Source of the DNA: Actinoplanes regularis | GTDB lineage: Bacteria; Actinomycetota; Actinomycetes; Mycobacteriales; Micromonosporaceae | DNA length: 64,000 nucleotides | Assembly: GCF_900188005.1 (NCBI RefSeq) | Contig: NZ_FZNR01000014.1 | Location: 124,001-188,000, forward strand | Direction of reading: 5' to 3' | Part shown: positions 55,104 to 62,768 of the stretch, one piece after another | How positions within the stretch are numbered: position 1 is the first letter of the stretch | How the letters are laid out: the number at the start of each line of letters is the position of its first letter | Program-made: the position numbers and the translations under genes | Notes under the pieces: model-generated | The model's database searches: none | What the model was told of the DNA's origin: nothing | The model's input: only the letters and a program-made list of their open reading frames with translations

Positions 55104-55240
55104 TCAGGCCGCGGCACGGAAGGAGGCGTAGTGGCCGAGGACGCGGCGGTGGCCGTGACCGTTCTCGGCCACGCCGCTGAGTCCCGCCGCGCGCAGGACG
55201 TCCAGGATCCGCGCCGCCGGCGCAGTCCACGCCGCGACAA
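55104..55240 (-). other. Possible 3' remnant of a lost gene
   Basis: An open stretch without start codon reads 'VVVAAWTAPAARILDVLRAA' then 'GLSGVAENGHGHRRVLGHY' to a TGA at 55106-55104, directly after the stop of the gene at 55241. It looks more protein-like than its other frames but has no start and no family match that I know. Confidence 0.3.
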
Positions 55241-55855
55241 CTACGAGGAGTTCACGCCGGGACCGGCGTCGCCACCCTGATCGGCCGGTGGGCCGGCGTT
55301 CAGTTTCCGTTGCAGGTCATCGATGTCGCGCTGCAGCGCGGCCAGGTCGCGCCGCAGGTCGCCCAGCCCGTCCTGGACCTCGTCGAGTTCGCCGCGCACG
55401 CGCCTGCGACGCCGCCAATTCTTGATCGGGCCGACCAGATCCTCGCGGTAGACCGCGAACGTCATGCCGGCCGGGATCAGGACCATCAGCAGACTGCCGG
55501 CGGCCGGAAGGAGCAGGCGCCAGTCGTCGTCGGTCCAGGCGGTAGTGGCGTCCGGGCCGCTGATCACGGCCGGAACCTGGCCGGTCGGCGGCTCGTCGAG
55601 CAGCGGCCGGATGCGGACGTCGTTGACCCGCAGGCCGCCGCCGGTGAAGACGCCACGGCACGCCCAGCCGTGGGCCTTGCCCTCCTTGGCCCAGACGCAG
55701 TCCCGGAACGGCGCGACCTTGCCGGGCGTACCGCTGAAGTAGGCCCTGGCCTGGTCGTCACCGTCCTCGCCGACCAGGACCACGAAGGCGCCGAGGAGGA
55801 ACAGGAGCCAGAGCCACCCGAGGTGGAGAGCGGGACTGGGGCCCCAGCCCCTCAT
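55241..55855 (-). CDS. Two-pass membrane protein with coiled-coil tail
   Basis: 204-residue protein. Membrane segments at about 12-29 ('LGWLWLLFLLGAFVVLVG') and 113-134; between them an extracytoplasmic region with a Cys pair (CVWAKEGKAHGWAC). The C-terminal 50 residues are a coiled coil ('LDEVQDGLGDLRRDLAALQR'). Its start overlaps the acyltransferase stop by 4 bases (ATGA), so they are co-translated, which hints at a role in the same surface-glycan module. Function unknown. Confidence 0.7.
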   Translation of the reverse strand: MRGWGPSPALHLGWLWLLFLLGAFVVLVGEDGDDQARAYFSGTPGKVAPFRDCVWAKEGKAHGWACRGVFTGGGLRVNDVRIRPLLDEPPTGQVPAVISGPDATTAWTDDDWRLLLPAAGSLLMVLIPAGMTFAVYREDLVGPIKNWRRRRRVRGELDEVQDGLGDLRRDLAALQRDIDDLQRKLNAGPPADQGGDAGPGVNSS

Positions 55856-56445
55856 GCCTCGGTGAGCACGCCGTCGGCCTCGAGGTACGAAGCGCCGGTC
55901 TCGGGGCAGACCCAGACGCCGTCGCCCTTCGGGGCCAGCGGCTTGCCGGCCCGGCCGACCCAGCCGATCCGCCGCGCCGGCACACCGACGACCAGGGCGA
56001 AGTCCGGCACGTCCTTGGTCACCACGGCACCGGCCGCGACCAGCGCCCAGCGGCCCACGGTGACCGGGGCGACGCAGACCGCCCGCGCGCCGATCGACGC
56101 GCCCTCGCCGACGGTGACGCCGACCGCGACCCAGTCGTGGCCGGTCTTGAGCACGCCTTCCGGGGTGATCGAACGCGGGTACTCGTCGTTGGTGAGCACG
56201 GCGGCCGGCCCGACGAAGACGCCGTCGCCGAGCCGGGCCGGCTCGTACACCAGGGCGTGGTTCTGCAGTTTGACGTTGTCACCGATGGTCACGCCGGGGC
56301 CGACGTAGGCCCCGCGGCCGATGTTGCAGTTGACGCCGAGCGTGGCGTCCTCACGGATCTGGGCCAGATGCCAGATCCGCGTGCCGGTGCCGATCTGAGC
56401 ACGGGAGTCCACATCGGCCGTCGGAGCCACCGTCACATCGGTCAT
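55852..56445 (-). CDS. Left-handed beta-helix N-acetyltransferase (WbpD/WlbB-like)
   Basis: 197-residue acyltransferase made of hexapeptide repeats: 'IGTGTRIWHLAQIREDATLG', 'NIGRGAYVGPGVTIGDNVKL', 'GDGVFVGPAAVLTNDEYPRS' and 'LVAAGAVVTKDVPDFALVVG'. This matches WbpD/WlbB, which acetylate the 3-amino group of UDP-GlcNAc3N-uronate. It is divergent from the dehydrogenase, epimerase and aminotransferase genes, and together they form a plausible amino-sugar pathway. The nucleotide sugar is inference. Confidence 0.87.
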   Translation of the reverse strand: MTDVTVAPTADVDSRAQIGTGTRIWHLAQIREDATLGVNCNIGRGAYVGPGVTIGDNVKLQNHALVYEPARLGDGVFVGPAAVLTNDEYPRSITPEGVLKTGHDWVAVGVTVGEGASIGARAVCVAPVTVGRWALVAAGAVVTKDVPDFALVVGVPARRIGWVGRAGKPLAPKGDGVWVCPETGASYLEADGVLTEA

Positions 56446-56681
56446 GGAAAGCCTTTCACAAGAAGTCGCGGACAGGGTAGCGGGTGCTCCCCAAGCCCGA
56501 TGTCAGGAAGACGACGTCGGACTCCAATGTGACCATTGGTCTACCCTGAACGACCGAACGGGTCGGCTTCCGCCTCCGGGCGCGCGGGAATACGACAGCG
56601 ATCTAGCGTCACTCCTAAAGGGATGGATAGCTTGCCTAGGGTTTGTGAGTCCGTGCTGACCCGACAAAGAACGGAAGTCTG

Positions 56682-57740
56682 TTGAACGCGTCCGAGCCGA
56701 TCGGGATCGCCGTCATCGGGGCCGGGTACTGGGGCCCCAACCTCGTCCGAAACTTCCAGGCCAGCCAGTCGTTCCGGCTGCACTGGCTCTGTGACCTCGA
56801 CGTCGAGCGGGCCCGCCGGGTCCTCGGCGGCTACTCCACCGTGCGGGTCACCGCCGATCTCGAGGAGGTGCTCGCCGACCCCGCCCTGCAGGCCGTCGCG
56901 ATCGCCACCCCGGCCGGCACCCACCTGAAGGTCGCCCTGGCCGCGCTGCGGGCCGGCAAGCACGTGCTGGTCGAGAAGCCCCTCGCGGCCACCTACGAGG
57001 AGGGCCGCCAACTCGTCGAGGAGGCCGACGAGCGCGGTCTGACCCTGATGTGCGACCACACCTACTGCTACACCCCGGCGGTGCTGCGCATCCGGGAGCT
57101 GCTTCACTCCGGCGAGCTGGGTGAGCTGCACTTCCTTGATTCCGTACGGATCAATCTCGGTCTCGTCCAGCGCGACATCGACGTGCTCTGGGACCTCGCG
57201 CCGCACGATCTCTCGATTCTGGACTTCGTCCTGCCCGAGGGTGTCACGCCGGTGGCCGTGGCCGCGCACGGCGCGGACGGGATCGGCGCCGGCCGGGCCT
57301 GCGTGGCCTACCTCACGCTGCGGCTGAGCAACGGCGCGATCGCGCACATCCACGTGAACTGGCTCTCCCCCGTGAAGATCCGGACGGCCATCTTCGGTGG
57401 CTCGAAGCGGACGCTGGTGTGGGACGACCTGAACCCCAGCCAGCGGCTGGCCATCTACGACCGGGGCGTCGACGTGGCCTCCCCGGACGAACTCGGCGAC
57501 GAGCAGCGCCGCGACATCCTGGTCTCGTACCGCTCCGGCGACATGGTCGCACCGGCGCTGACCGAGCGGGAGGCGCTGCGCACCATGGTCGAGGAGTACG
57601 CGCGGGCGATCACCACGAAGACGCCCGCACTCACCGACGGCCGCTCCGGACTGCGGGTGCTGGAGCTGTTGCAGGCCGCCTCCCGCAGCCTCGCCGCGGG
57701 CGGCACGATGATCGAGCTCAACGAAGGGCACATGGCGTGA
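56682..57740 (+). CDS. Gfo/Idh/MocA sugar dehydrogenase (WlbA/WbpB-like)
   Basis: 352-residue NAD-dependent dehydrogenase. 'IGIAVIGAGYWGPNLVRNF' (GxGxxG 13-18) and 'HVLVEKPLAATYEEG' (Lys of the EKP motif) are diagnostic. Later 'LWDLAPHDLSILDFVLPEG' contains the catalytic His. In Wlb/Wbp pathways this enzyme oxidises C3 of a UDP-N-acetyl-hexuronate ahead of transamination. Start is a TTG with GGAAG well placed. It overlaps the epimerase gene (GTGA). Confidence 0.88.
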   Translation: MNASEPIGIAVIGAGYWGPNLVRNFQASQSFRLHWLCDLDVERARRVLGGYSTVRVTADLEEVLADPALQAVAIATPAGTHLKVALAALRAGKHVLVEKPLAATYEEGRQLVEEADERGLTLMCDHTYCYTPAVLRIRELLHSGELGELHFLDSVRINLGLVQRDIDVLWDLAPHDLSILDFVLPEGVTPVAVAAHGADGIGAGRACVAYLTLRLSNGAIAHIHVNWLSPVKIRTAIFGGSKRTLVWDDLNPSQRLAIYDRGVDVASPDELGDEQRRDILVSYRSGDMVAPALTEREALRTMVEEYARAITTKTPALTDGRSGLRVLELLQAASRSLAAGGTMIELNEGHMA

Positions 57741-58702
57741 CGGCTGTATCGATCGAGGGCGCGCGCGCCCTCGTCACCGGCGGAGCGGGCACCATCGGCT
57801 CGCACGTGGTCGACGAACTCATCCGCGGCGGAGCCGCCGAGGTCGTCGTCCTGGACAACTTCGTCCGCGGCCGGCGCGACAATCTCGCCTGGGCGCTGGA
57901 GAGCGGCCCGGTCAAGCTGGTCGAGGGCGACATCCGCGACGTCGGCCTGGTGCGCGAGGTGACCGCCGGTCAGGACCTGGTGTTCCACCTGGCCGCGATC
58001 CGGATCACGCAGTGCGCCGAGGAGCCGCGGCTGGCCAACGAGGTCCTCGTCGACGGCACGTTCAACGTGATCGAGGCGGCCGCCGACGCGGGCGTCAAGA
58101 AGCTGATCGCGTCCTCGTCGGCGTCGGTGTACGGCCTGGCCGAGCAGTTCCCGACCACCGAGCGCCACCACCCGTACAACAACGACACGTTCTACGGCGC
58201 GGCCAAGGCGTTCAACGAGGCCACCCTGCGCAGCTTCAAGGCCATGAAGGACCTGGACTACGTGGCCCTGCGCTACTTCAACGTGTACGGCCCGCGGATG
58301 GACATCTTCGGCCTCTACACCGAGGTGCTGATCCGCTGGATGGAGCGGATCGAGTCCGGCACTCCCCCGCTGATCCTCGGCGACGGCCTGCAGACCATGG
58401 ACTTCGTGCACGTCGCGGACATCGCCCGGGCCAACATCCTGGCCGCCCGCGCCGACGTCACCGACGACGTGTTCAACGTCGCCTCCGGCACCGAGACCAG
58501 CCTCAAGGACCTCGCCGCGGCGCTCTCCTCGGTGATGAAGTCGGACCTGGCCCCGGAGCACGGGCCGGCCCGCGCGGTCAACGGCGTCACCCGCCGGCTC
58601 GCCCACACCGACACCGCCTTCGAGAAGATCGGCTTCCGCGCCGAGATCGGCCTCACCGAGGGCCTGCAGGGCCTGGTCGACTGGTGGCGGTCGTCGAAGT
58701 GA
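57737..58702 (+). CDS. NAD-dependent nucleotide-sugar epimerase/dehydratase
   Basis: 321-residue extended short-chain dehydrogenase. 'ALVTGGAGTIGSHVVDEL' gives the GxxGxxG motif (15-21), 'LVFHLAAIRITQCAEEP' follows, and the catalytic Tyr153 and Lys157 lie in 'FYGAAKAFN'. It fits C4-epimerases of the GalE/WbpP type. GTG start overlaps the dehydrogenase stop; its own TGA overlaps the aminotransferase GTG. The three genes thus form one coupled operon. Confidence 0.9.
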   Translation: MTAVSIEGARALVTGGAGTIGSHVVDELIRGGAAEVVVLDNFVRGRRDNLAWALESGPVKLVEGDIRDVGLVREVTAGQDLVFHLAAIRITQCAEEPRLANEVLVDGTFNVIEAAADAGVKKLIASSSASVYGLAEQFPTTERHHPYNNDTFYGAAKAFNEATLRSFKAMKDLDYVALRYFNVYGPRMDIFGLYTEVLIRWMERIESGTPPLILGDGLQTMDFVHVADIARANILAARADVTDDVFNVASGTETSLKDLAAALSSVMKSDLAPEHGPARAVNGVTRRLAHTDTAFEKIGFRAEIGLTEGLQGLVDWWRSSK

Positions 58703-59835
58703 GCGACGTCCGGAAGATCCCCGTCATGATCCCCATGCTCGGGGAGGAGGAGGCGCTCGCCGCGGCCGACGCGGTCCGGTCCGGCTGGGTCGCCCAGGGC
58801 CCGCGGGTCGCGCGGTTCGAGCAGGAGTTCGCCACGGCTGTCGGCGCCGCTCAGGGTGTCGCGGTCAGCTCGTGCACGACCGCGCTCCATCTGGCGCTGG
58901 TCCTTCACGGCCTGGGTCCGGGCGACGAGGTCATCGTCCCGTCCCTGTCGTTCATCGCGACCGCGAACGCCGTCCGCTACGTCGGCGCGACCCCGATCTT
59001 CGCCGACGTGGACCTGGCCACCGGGAACCTGACGGTGGAGACGATCGACGCGGTCCGCACCCCGCGCACCAGGGCGATCATCGCGGTGCACCAGGGCGGC
59101 GTCCCGTTCGACACGGCCGCGCTGCGCAAGGCCGCCGAGGACTGGGGCCTGGCACTGGTCGAGGACGCCGCCTGCGCCGCCGGCTCGACCGCCTATGGTC
59201 AGCCGGCCGGTACGGGCGCGGCGGTGGCCGCGTGGTCGTTCCACCCGCGCAAGGTGCTCACCACCGGCGAGGGCGGCATGGTCACCGTGGACGACGCCGA
59301 GCTGGCCACCCGGCTGCGACGGCTGCGCGAGCACGGGATGAACGTGTCCGCCGCGGACCGGCACGCGAGCGCGCAGCCGGTGCTCGAGGCGTACCTGGAG
59401 ACCGCGTACAACTACCGGATGACCGACATCCAGGCCGCGGTCGGCCTGGTACAGCTGGGCCGGCTCGCCGGCCTGGTCGGGCAGCGGCGGGCTCTCGCGG
59501 CCGGTTACCAGTCGCTGCTGGCCGACATCGACGGCCTGGTCCCGGTCCGGGACCCCGCCTACGGCCAGAGCAACTTCCAGTCGTTCTGGGTGCTGATCAA
59601 CGCGCCGTACCGGACCGGCCGGGACGAGGTCCTCGCCGAGCTGGCCCGGCGCGGTGTCTCGGCGCGGCGCGGCATCATGGCCGCGCACCTGGAGCCGGCG
59701 TACGCGGACGTGAGCCCGGCGCCGCTGCCGGTCACGGAGCGGATCACCCGGGATTCGCTGATCCTGCCCCTGCACCACAAGGTGACCGAGGACGATCAGC
59801 GGTACATCGTCGACATCCTGCGCGAACTCGCCTGA
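58699..59835 (+). CDS. DegT/DnrJ/EryC1 sugar aminotransferase (WbpE/WlbC-like)
   Basis: 378-residue PLP aminotransferase. 'AVSSCTTALHLALVLHGL' and 'VEDAACAAGSTAYG' are PLP-contact regions; 'SFHPRKVLTTGEGG' carries Lys185 that forms the Schiff base. In this context it would aminate the 3-keto sugar made by the Gfo/Idh enzyme, before acetylation. The GTG at 58699 is chosen because of GTGA overlap with the epimerase stop. A hairpin follows. Confidence 0.92.
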   Translation: MSDVRKIPVMIPMLGEEEALAAADAVRSGWVAQGPRVARFEQEFATAVGAAQGVAVSSCTTALHLALVLHGLGPGDEVIVPSLSFIATANAVRYVGATPIFADVDLATGNLTVETIDAVRTPRTRAIIAVHQGGVPFDTAALRKAAEDWGLALVEDAACAAGSTAYGQPAGTGAAVAAWSFHPRKVLTTGEGGMVTVDDAELATRLRRLREHGMNVSAADRHASAQPVLEAYLETAYNYRMTDIQAAVGLVQLGRLAGLVGQRRALAAGYQSLLADIDGLVPVRDPAYGQSNFQSFWVLINAPYRTGRDEVLAELARRGVSARRGIMAAHLEPAYADVSPAPLPVTERITRDSLILPLHHKVTEDDQRYIVDILRELA

Positions 59836-59840
59836 GAGCC

Positions 59841-59877
59841 GGCCGGCGGGAGCCCTCCCGAAGGTCTCCCGCCGGCC
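59841..59877. terminator. Bidirectional hairpin after the amino-sugar operon
   Basis: A perfect 12-bp stem (GGCCGGCGGGAG with its complement) and 13-base loop, 6 bases after the aminotransferase stop and just beyond the stop of the convergent gene at 59879. Confidence 0.8.
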
Positions 59878-59878
59878 G

Positions 59879-60184
59879 TCAGCTCATGATCCACCAACCG
59901 ATACCGATGCCGCCGAGGAGCGTCGCGACCAGCAATGCTCCGCAGACGACCGCGAGGCGGTTCTGCTCCCGGAAGTCGTCCCACCAGTCGTCGACGTCCA
60001 GCACCACGATGCTGCACACCAATGCGGCGCAGACGAATACGAGCGTCATCCCGGCAAGAGCGTCGACGATATGCCGAGCTGAAGCGAAGGCCAGCATCGT
60101 CAGGCCCGCATGAACCGCGGTCACCAGCGCCCAGAAGAGCGCGTTGACACCGTAGTAGGCAACCGCCGACCCCACCCGGCTCAC
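59879..60184 (-). CDS. Small three-pass membrane protein
   Basis: 101-residue hydrophobic protein from the GTG at 60184 (frame open to 60253). Three membrane segments are seen: about 10-30, 40-60 and 78-98. The loop between the last two is acidic and rich in Trp and Asp ('VDDWWDDFREQN'). No family recognised. It is convergent with the aminotransferase gene. Confidence 0.6.
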   Translation of the reverse strand: MSRVGSAVAYYGVNALFWALVTAVHAGLTMLAFASARHIVDALAGMTLVFVCAALVCSIVVLDVDDWWDDFREQNRLAVVCGALLVATLLGGIGIGWWIMS

Positions 60185-60290
60185 ATGATCACAACCATGC
60201 GCCCACCCAACCCAGCAGGCACGGCCCGGGCAAGAGCCAGTGCAACGCCTCACAGCGGCAGGGTGGCGAGAGCCGGGGCCGGGGAGACCC

Positions 60291-62768
60291 TCAACCGCGA
60301 CGAAGCCAGAACTGGTCTGTCGGAGTGACCGCGCCGCTGGCCCACCAATACAGCATCACGGCGCTGTCCAGAACTGCCACGACCTCGGGGAACAGCGATG
60401 GACGAGGGCTTCCCCCGGCCGACTCGGCCAGGCGGCAGACGCTGACCAGTAGCGGCATCAGATCAACCGGCTCCCGCGCCGGGTCCCGCTGCCAGTGGAA
60501 CCAGAACGACTGCACCTCACTCAGCAGGCGCAGTGCCTCGAACCAGTTCTCCTCGGCCCGCAACCTGTCGCTGATCCGCTGGATGCCGCGCGACAGGTCG
60601 GCCTCGGTGACGAGGCGCATCTCGTCGCTCAGCTGCTCCACGATCTCCTTTCCGCCGGGACCGACGCCCCCGGCCGGGGACATGACGCCGCCGAGAAAGA
60701 TGTCCTTCGACCGGCGGTAATTGCCCGAGATCTTGGCGTAGGACAGGCAGTCCACGACCTGGGTGCCCAGGGAGTCCAGGGCGTCGGGATCGAAGTCGAA
60801 CGCCGCCCCCGGAGTCGATTCGGCCTCGTAGCTCCACTCGGTCACGGAGCTGGCCCAGGAGCAGAACGGTACCTTCGCGGAGGAGGTCAGACCGGTCACC
60901 GGAAGGTCCGGGTGGCGCACGGCGATGCTGCTCGTCCAGTGCACCGGCCAATGCTCCGGCGCCATCGTGACGCGGAGAAAGAGATCGAACTCCGCGTTGG
61001 TGATCGGGGCGTCGACGAGGACCACCCCGGCGCCCAGGCGGCGAACCCGGCGCAGCTTGCGGACGAGCATGACCTCTCCGACCACTGCCGCCCGATCGAC
61101 GTCCGCCGACTGCGCCCCGGCCGAGAGCACCTGCTCCAGCCGGTCCCGGATCAGCGGATCGAGCTCTCGAGCCACCTCGGCGCAATCCGAGGCGAGCAGA
61201 AGGGATCGCGCGCTGTCCTCCCGCAGGCACGCCTCCACGATCGTCCCGGCGTCCGTGTTCGCGCAGTACAGGAGCGTCACCTCACGCCACCACTGGTCAT
61301 CGGTGCGTTCTGCGAGGAACGTGTCACGGCCCCGCTCCCGCAGTCGGACGGCGGCGAGGTACTCCTGGAAGGTCAAATGCGCGAAGGCGTACACGCCACT
61401 CTCCCGCTGGAGCAGCAGGCCGCTCTGCTGCTCGGTCTCGGTCAGGAACACCTCAGGCTGCACCCCGGGCGCCACCCGCGCCAGCTGGGCACGGATGAGC
61501 CGCGCGGCGGCCCCCTCTTCGATGTCCCGCTTCCGGGCCTTCATCATCTCCAGCGCGAGTTGCCGCAACACCGACTCGCGCTGATCCGCCGTCAGGTCGC
61601 TGGTCAGTCCCTTCGCCGCCTGTCGTCCGCCGAGGAAGACCTGGCAGATCTCGCGGTACAGCTCGGCACGCCCGCCGGGGAGCACACCGCGGTAGTTGTG
61701 GACGTGGGCGATCATCGTCAGCAACAGCGGGTTCACCGCCAGCTCGTACAGGTGCAGGTTGTCACGCAGCCGCTGCAACAGGTCGTCGGCCTGCTGCCGG
61801 GCGTCGGACAGCACCACGTCGTCCCTGCGACCCGTACGCCGGACCCCGGTCGCCGTGTACCAGCGGAGGATGAACCGTTCGATCTGGTCGTCGGTGAACG
61901 GCCGTACCTGCAACACGTCGGCGGAGGTCAGTGGATTGTTCTGGTATCCGTACGGCCGTGAGGTGATGACGAAGCCGTTGGTGTGGTGCGCCGCGATCTG
62001 GCGTTCCACCCAGGCCGAGACCAGCCGTCGCTGAACGGGATCGGCGACCTCGTCGAGGCCGTCGAACATGATCAGGCAGTTGCCGTTGCGAAGCTGCCGC
62101 TCCACCCAAGACCCGGCGCCGGCGAGCTCCTTCGGCATCGTCGCCGTCAGCGGCCGGACCAGCGGCAGGTCAGGGTTCTCCGAGATGGCCCGGGCCTGGT
62201 CCCGGATCGCCAGGAAGACCGGGATCCGGCCGCCCAGCGATCGCGTCGGCGGCCGCCCCGAGGCCAGAGCCAGCGTCAGGTGTTTGAGCAGGGTCGTCTT
62301 GCCCCCACCCGGCGGCCCGACGATCGCCAGAGTCCGTGGCGGCCACTCCGTCAGGAAACTCCAGACCTCCCGGCGTTTCATGGGCTCGTCGCTGACCTTG
62401 GCCAGTGGATCGCCGGTGGCCTGGTGGATCGGCCGCGGTACGAGACTTACGTCGACGTATACGTTCTCCACCTCCAGCGAGTACGGCCCCTGCGTACCCA
62501 GCCCGCGGATGTCCAGGTCCCGGTTGCGGGCGATGAGCCACGTGAAGTACCGATGGCGGTGCCGGGACGGCCACATCCGCGGCGCCGCCTTGTGTGCCCG
62601 TGGCCGTTGCCGCCAAGCCACCACCACGGCCATCACGGCGACCGCGAACGCTCCGACGCTGGACACCTTGTCCATCGTGTCGAGCGGATCGCCCCCGGTG
62701 AGAACCGCGACGCCGGCCACCACGCCCACCATCACCACACCGACGAGCAGCGCCCGCACGGCGGTCAT
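60291..62768 (-). CDS. Membrane-anchored NACHT-type STAND NTPase
   Basis: 825-residue signalling NTPase. Two membrane segments at about 5-24 and 36-52 anchor it. The NACHT domain has Walker A 'AIVGPPGGGKTTLLKHL' (148-164) and Walker B 'NCLIMFDGLDEVAD' (230-243), then 'NGFVITSRPYGY' and 'YELAVNPLLLTMIAHVHNYR', as in the family. About 580-600 reads 'VVLVDAPITNAEFDLFL', similar to the start of a formylglycine-generating-enzyme-like domain, but the Cys pair of that enzyme is not seen. NACHT proteins are known in bacterial phage defence and cell signalling. Its ATG overlaps the stop of the asparagine-synthase-like gene (ATGA). Confidence 0.8.
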   Translation of the reverse strand: MTAVRALLVGVVMVGVVAGVAVLTGGDPLDTMDKVSSVGAFAVAVMAVVVAWRQRPRAHKAAPRMWPSRHRHRYFTWLIARNRDLDIRGLGTQGPYSLEVENVYVDVSLVPRPIHQATGDPLAKVSDEPMKRREVWSFLTEWPPRTLAIVGPPGGGKTTLLKHLTLALASGRPPTRSLGGRIPVFLAIRDQARAISENPDLPLVRPLTATMPKELAGAGSWVERQLRNGNCLIMFDGLDEVADPVQRRLVSAWVERQIAAHHTNGFVITSRPYGYQNNPLTSADVLQVRPFTDDQIERFILRWYTATGVRRTGRRDDVVLSDARQQADDLLQRLRDNLHLYELAVNPLLLTMIAHVHNYRGVLPGGRAELYREICQVFLGGRQAAKGLTSDLTADQRESVLRQLALEMMKARKRDIEEGAAARLIRAQLARVAPGVQPEVFLTETEQQSGLLLQRESGVYAFAHLTFQEYLAAVRLRERGRDTFLAERTDDQWWREVTLLYCANTDAGTIVEACLREDSARSLLLASDCAEVARELDPLIRDRLEQVLSAGAQSADVDRAAVVGEVMLVRKLRRVRRLGAGVVLVDAPITNAEFDLFLRVTMAPEHWPVHWTSSIAVRHPDLPVTGLTSSAKVPFCSWASSVTEWSYEAESTPGAAFDFDPDALDSLGTQVVDCLSYAKISGNYRRSKDIFLGGVMSPAGGVGPGGKEIVEQLSDEMRLVTEADLSRGIQRISDRLRAEENWFEALRLLSEVQSFWFHWQRDPAREPVDLMPLLVSVCRLAESAGGSPRPSLFPEVVAVLDSAVMLYWWASGAVTPTDQFWLRRG

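Noticed and set aside
54698-55240. Minus-strand frame of 180 codons opposite the sigma partner gene
   Set aside because: Ser/Arg/Pro-rich shadow of the plus-strand frame, which has a membrane segment and a coherent extracytoplasmic domain.
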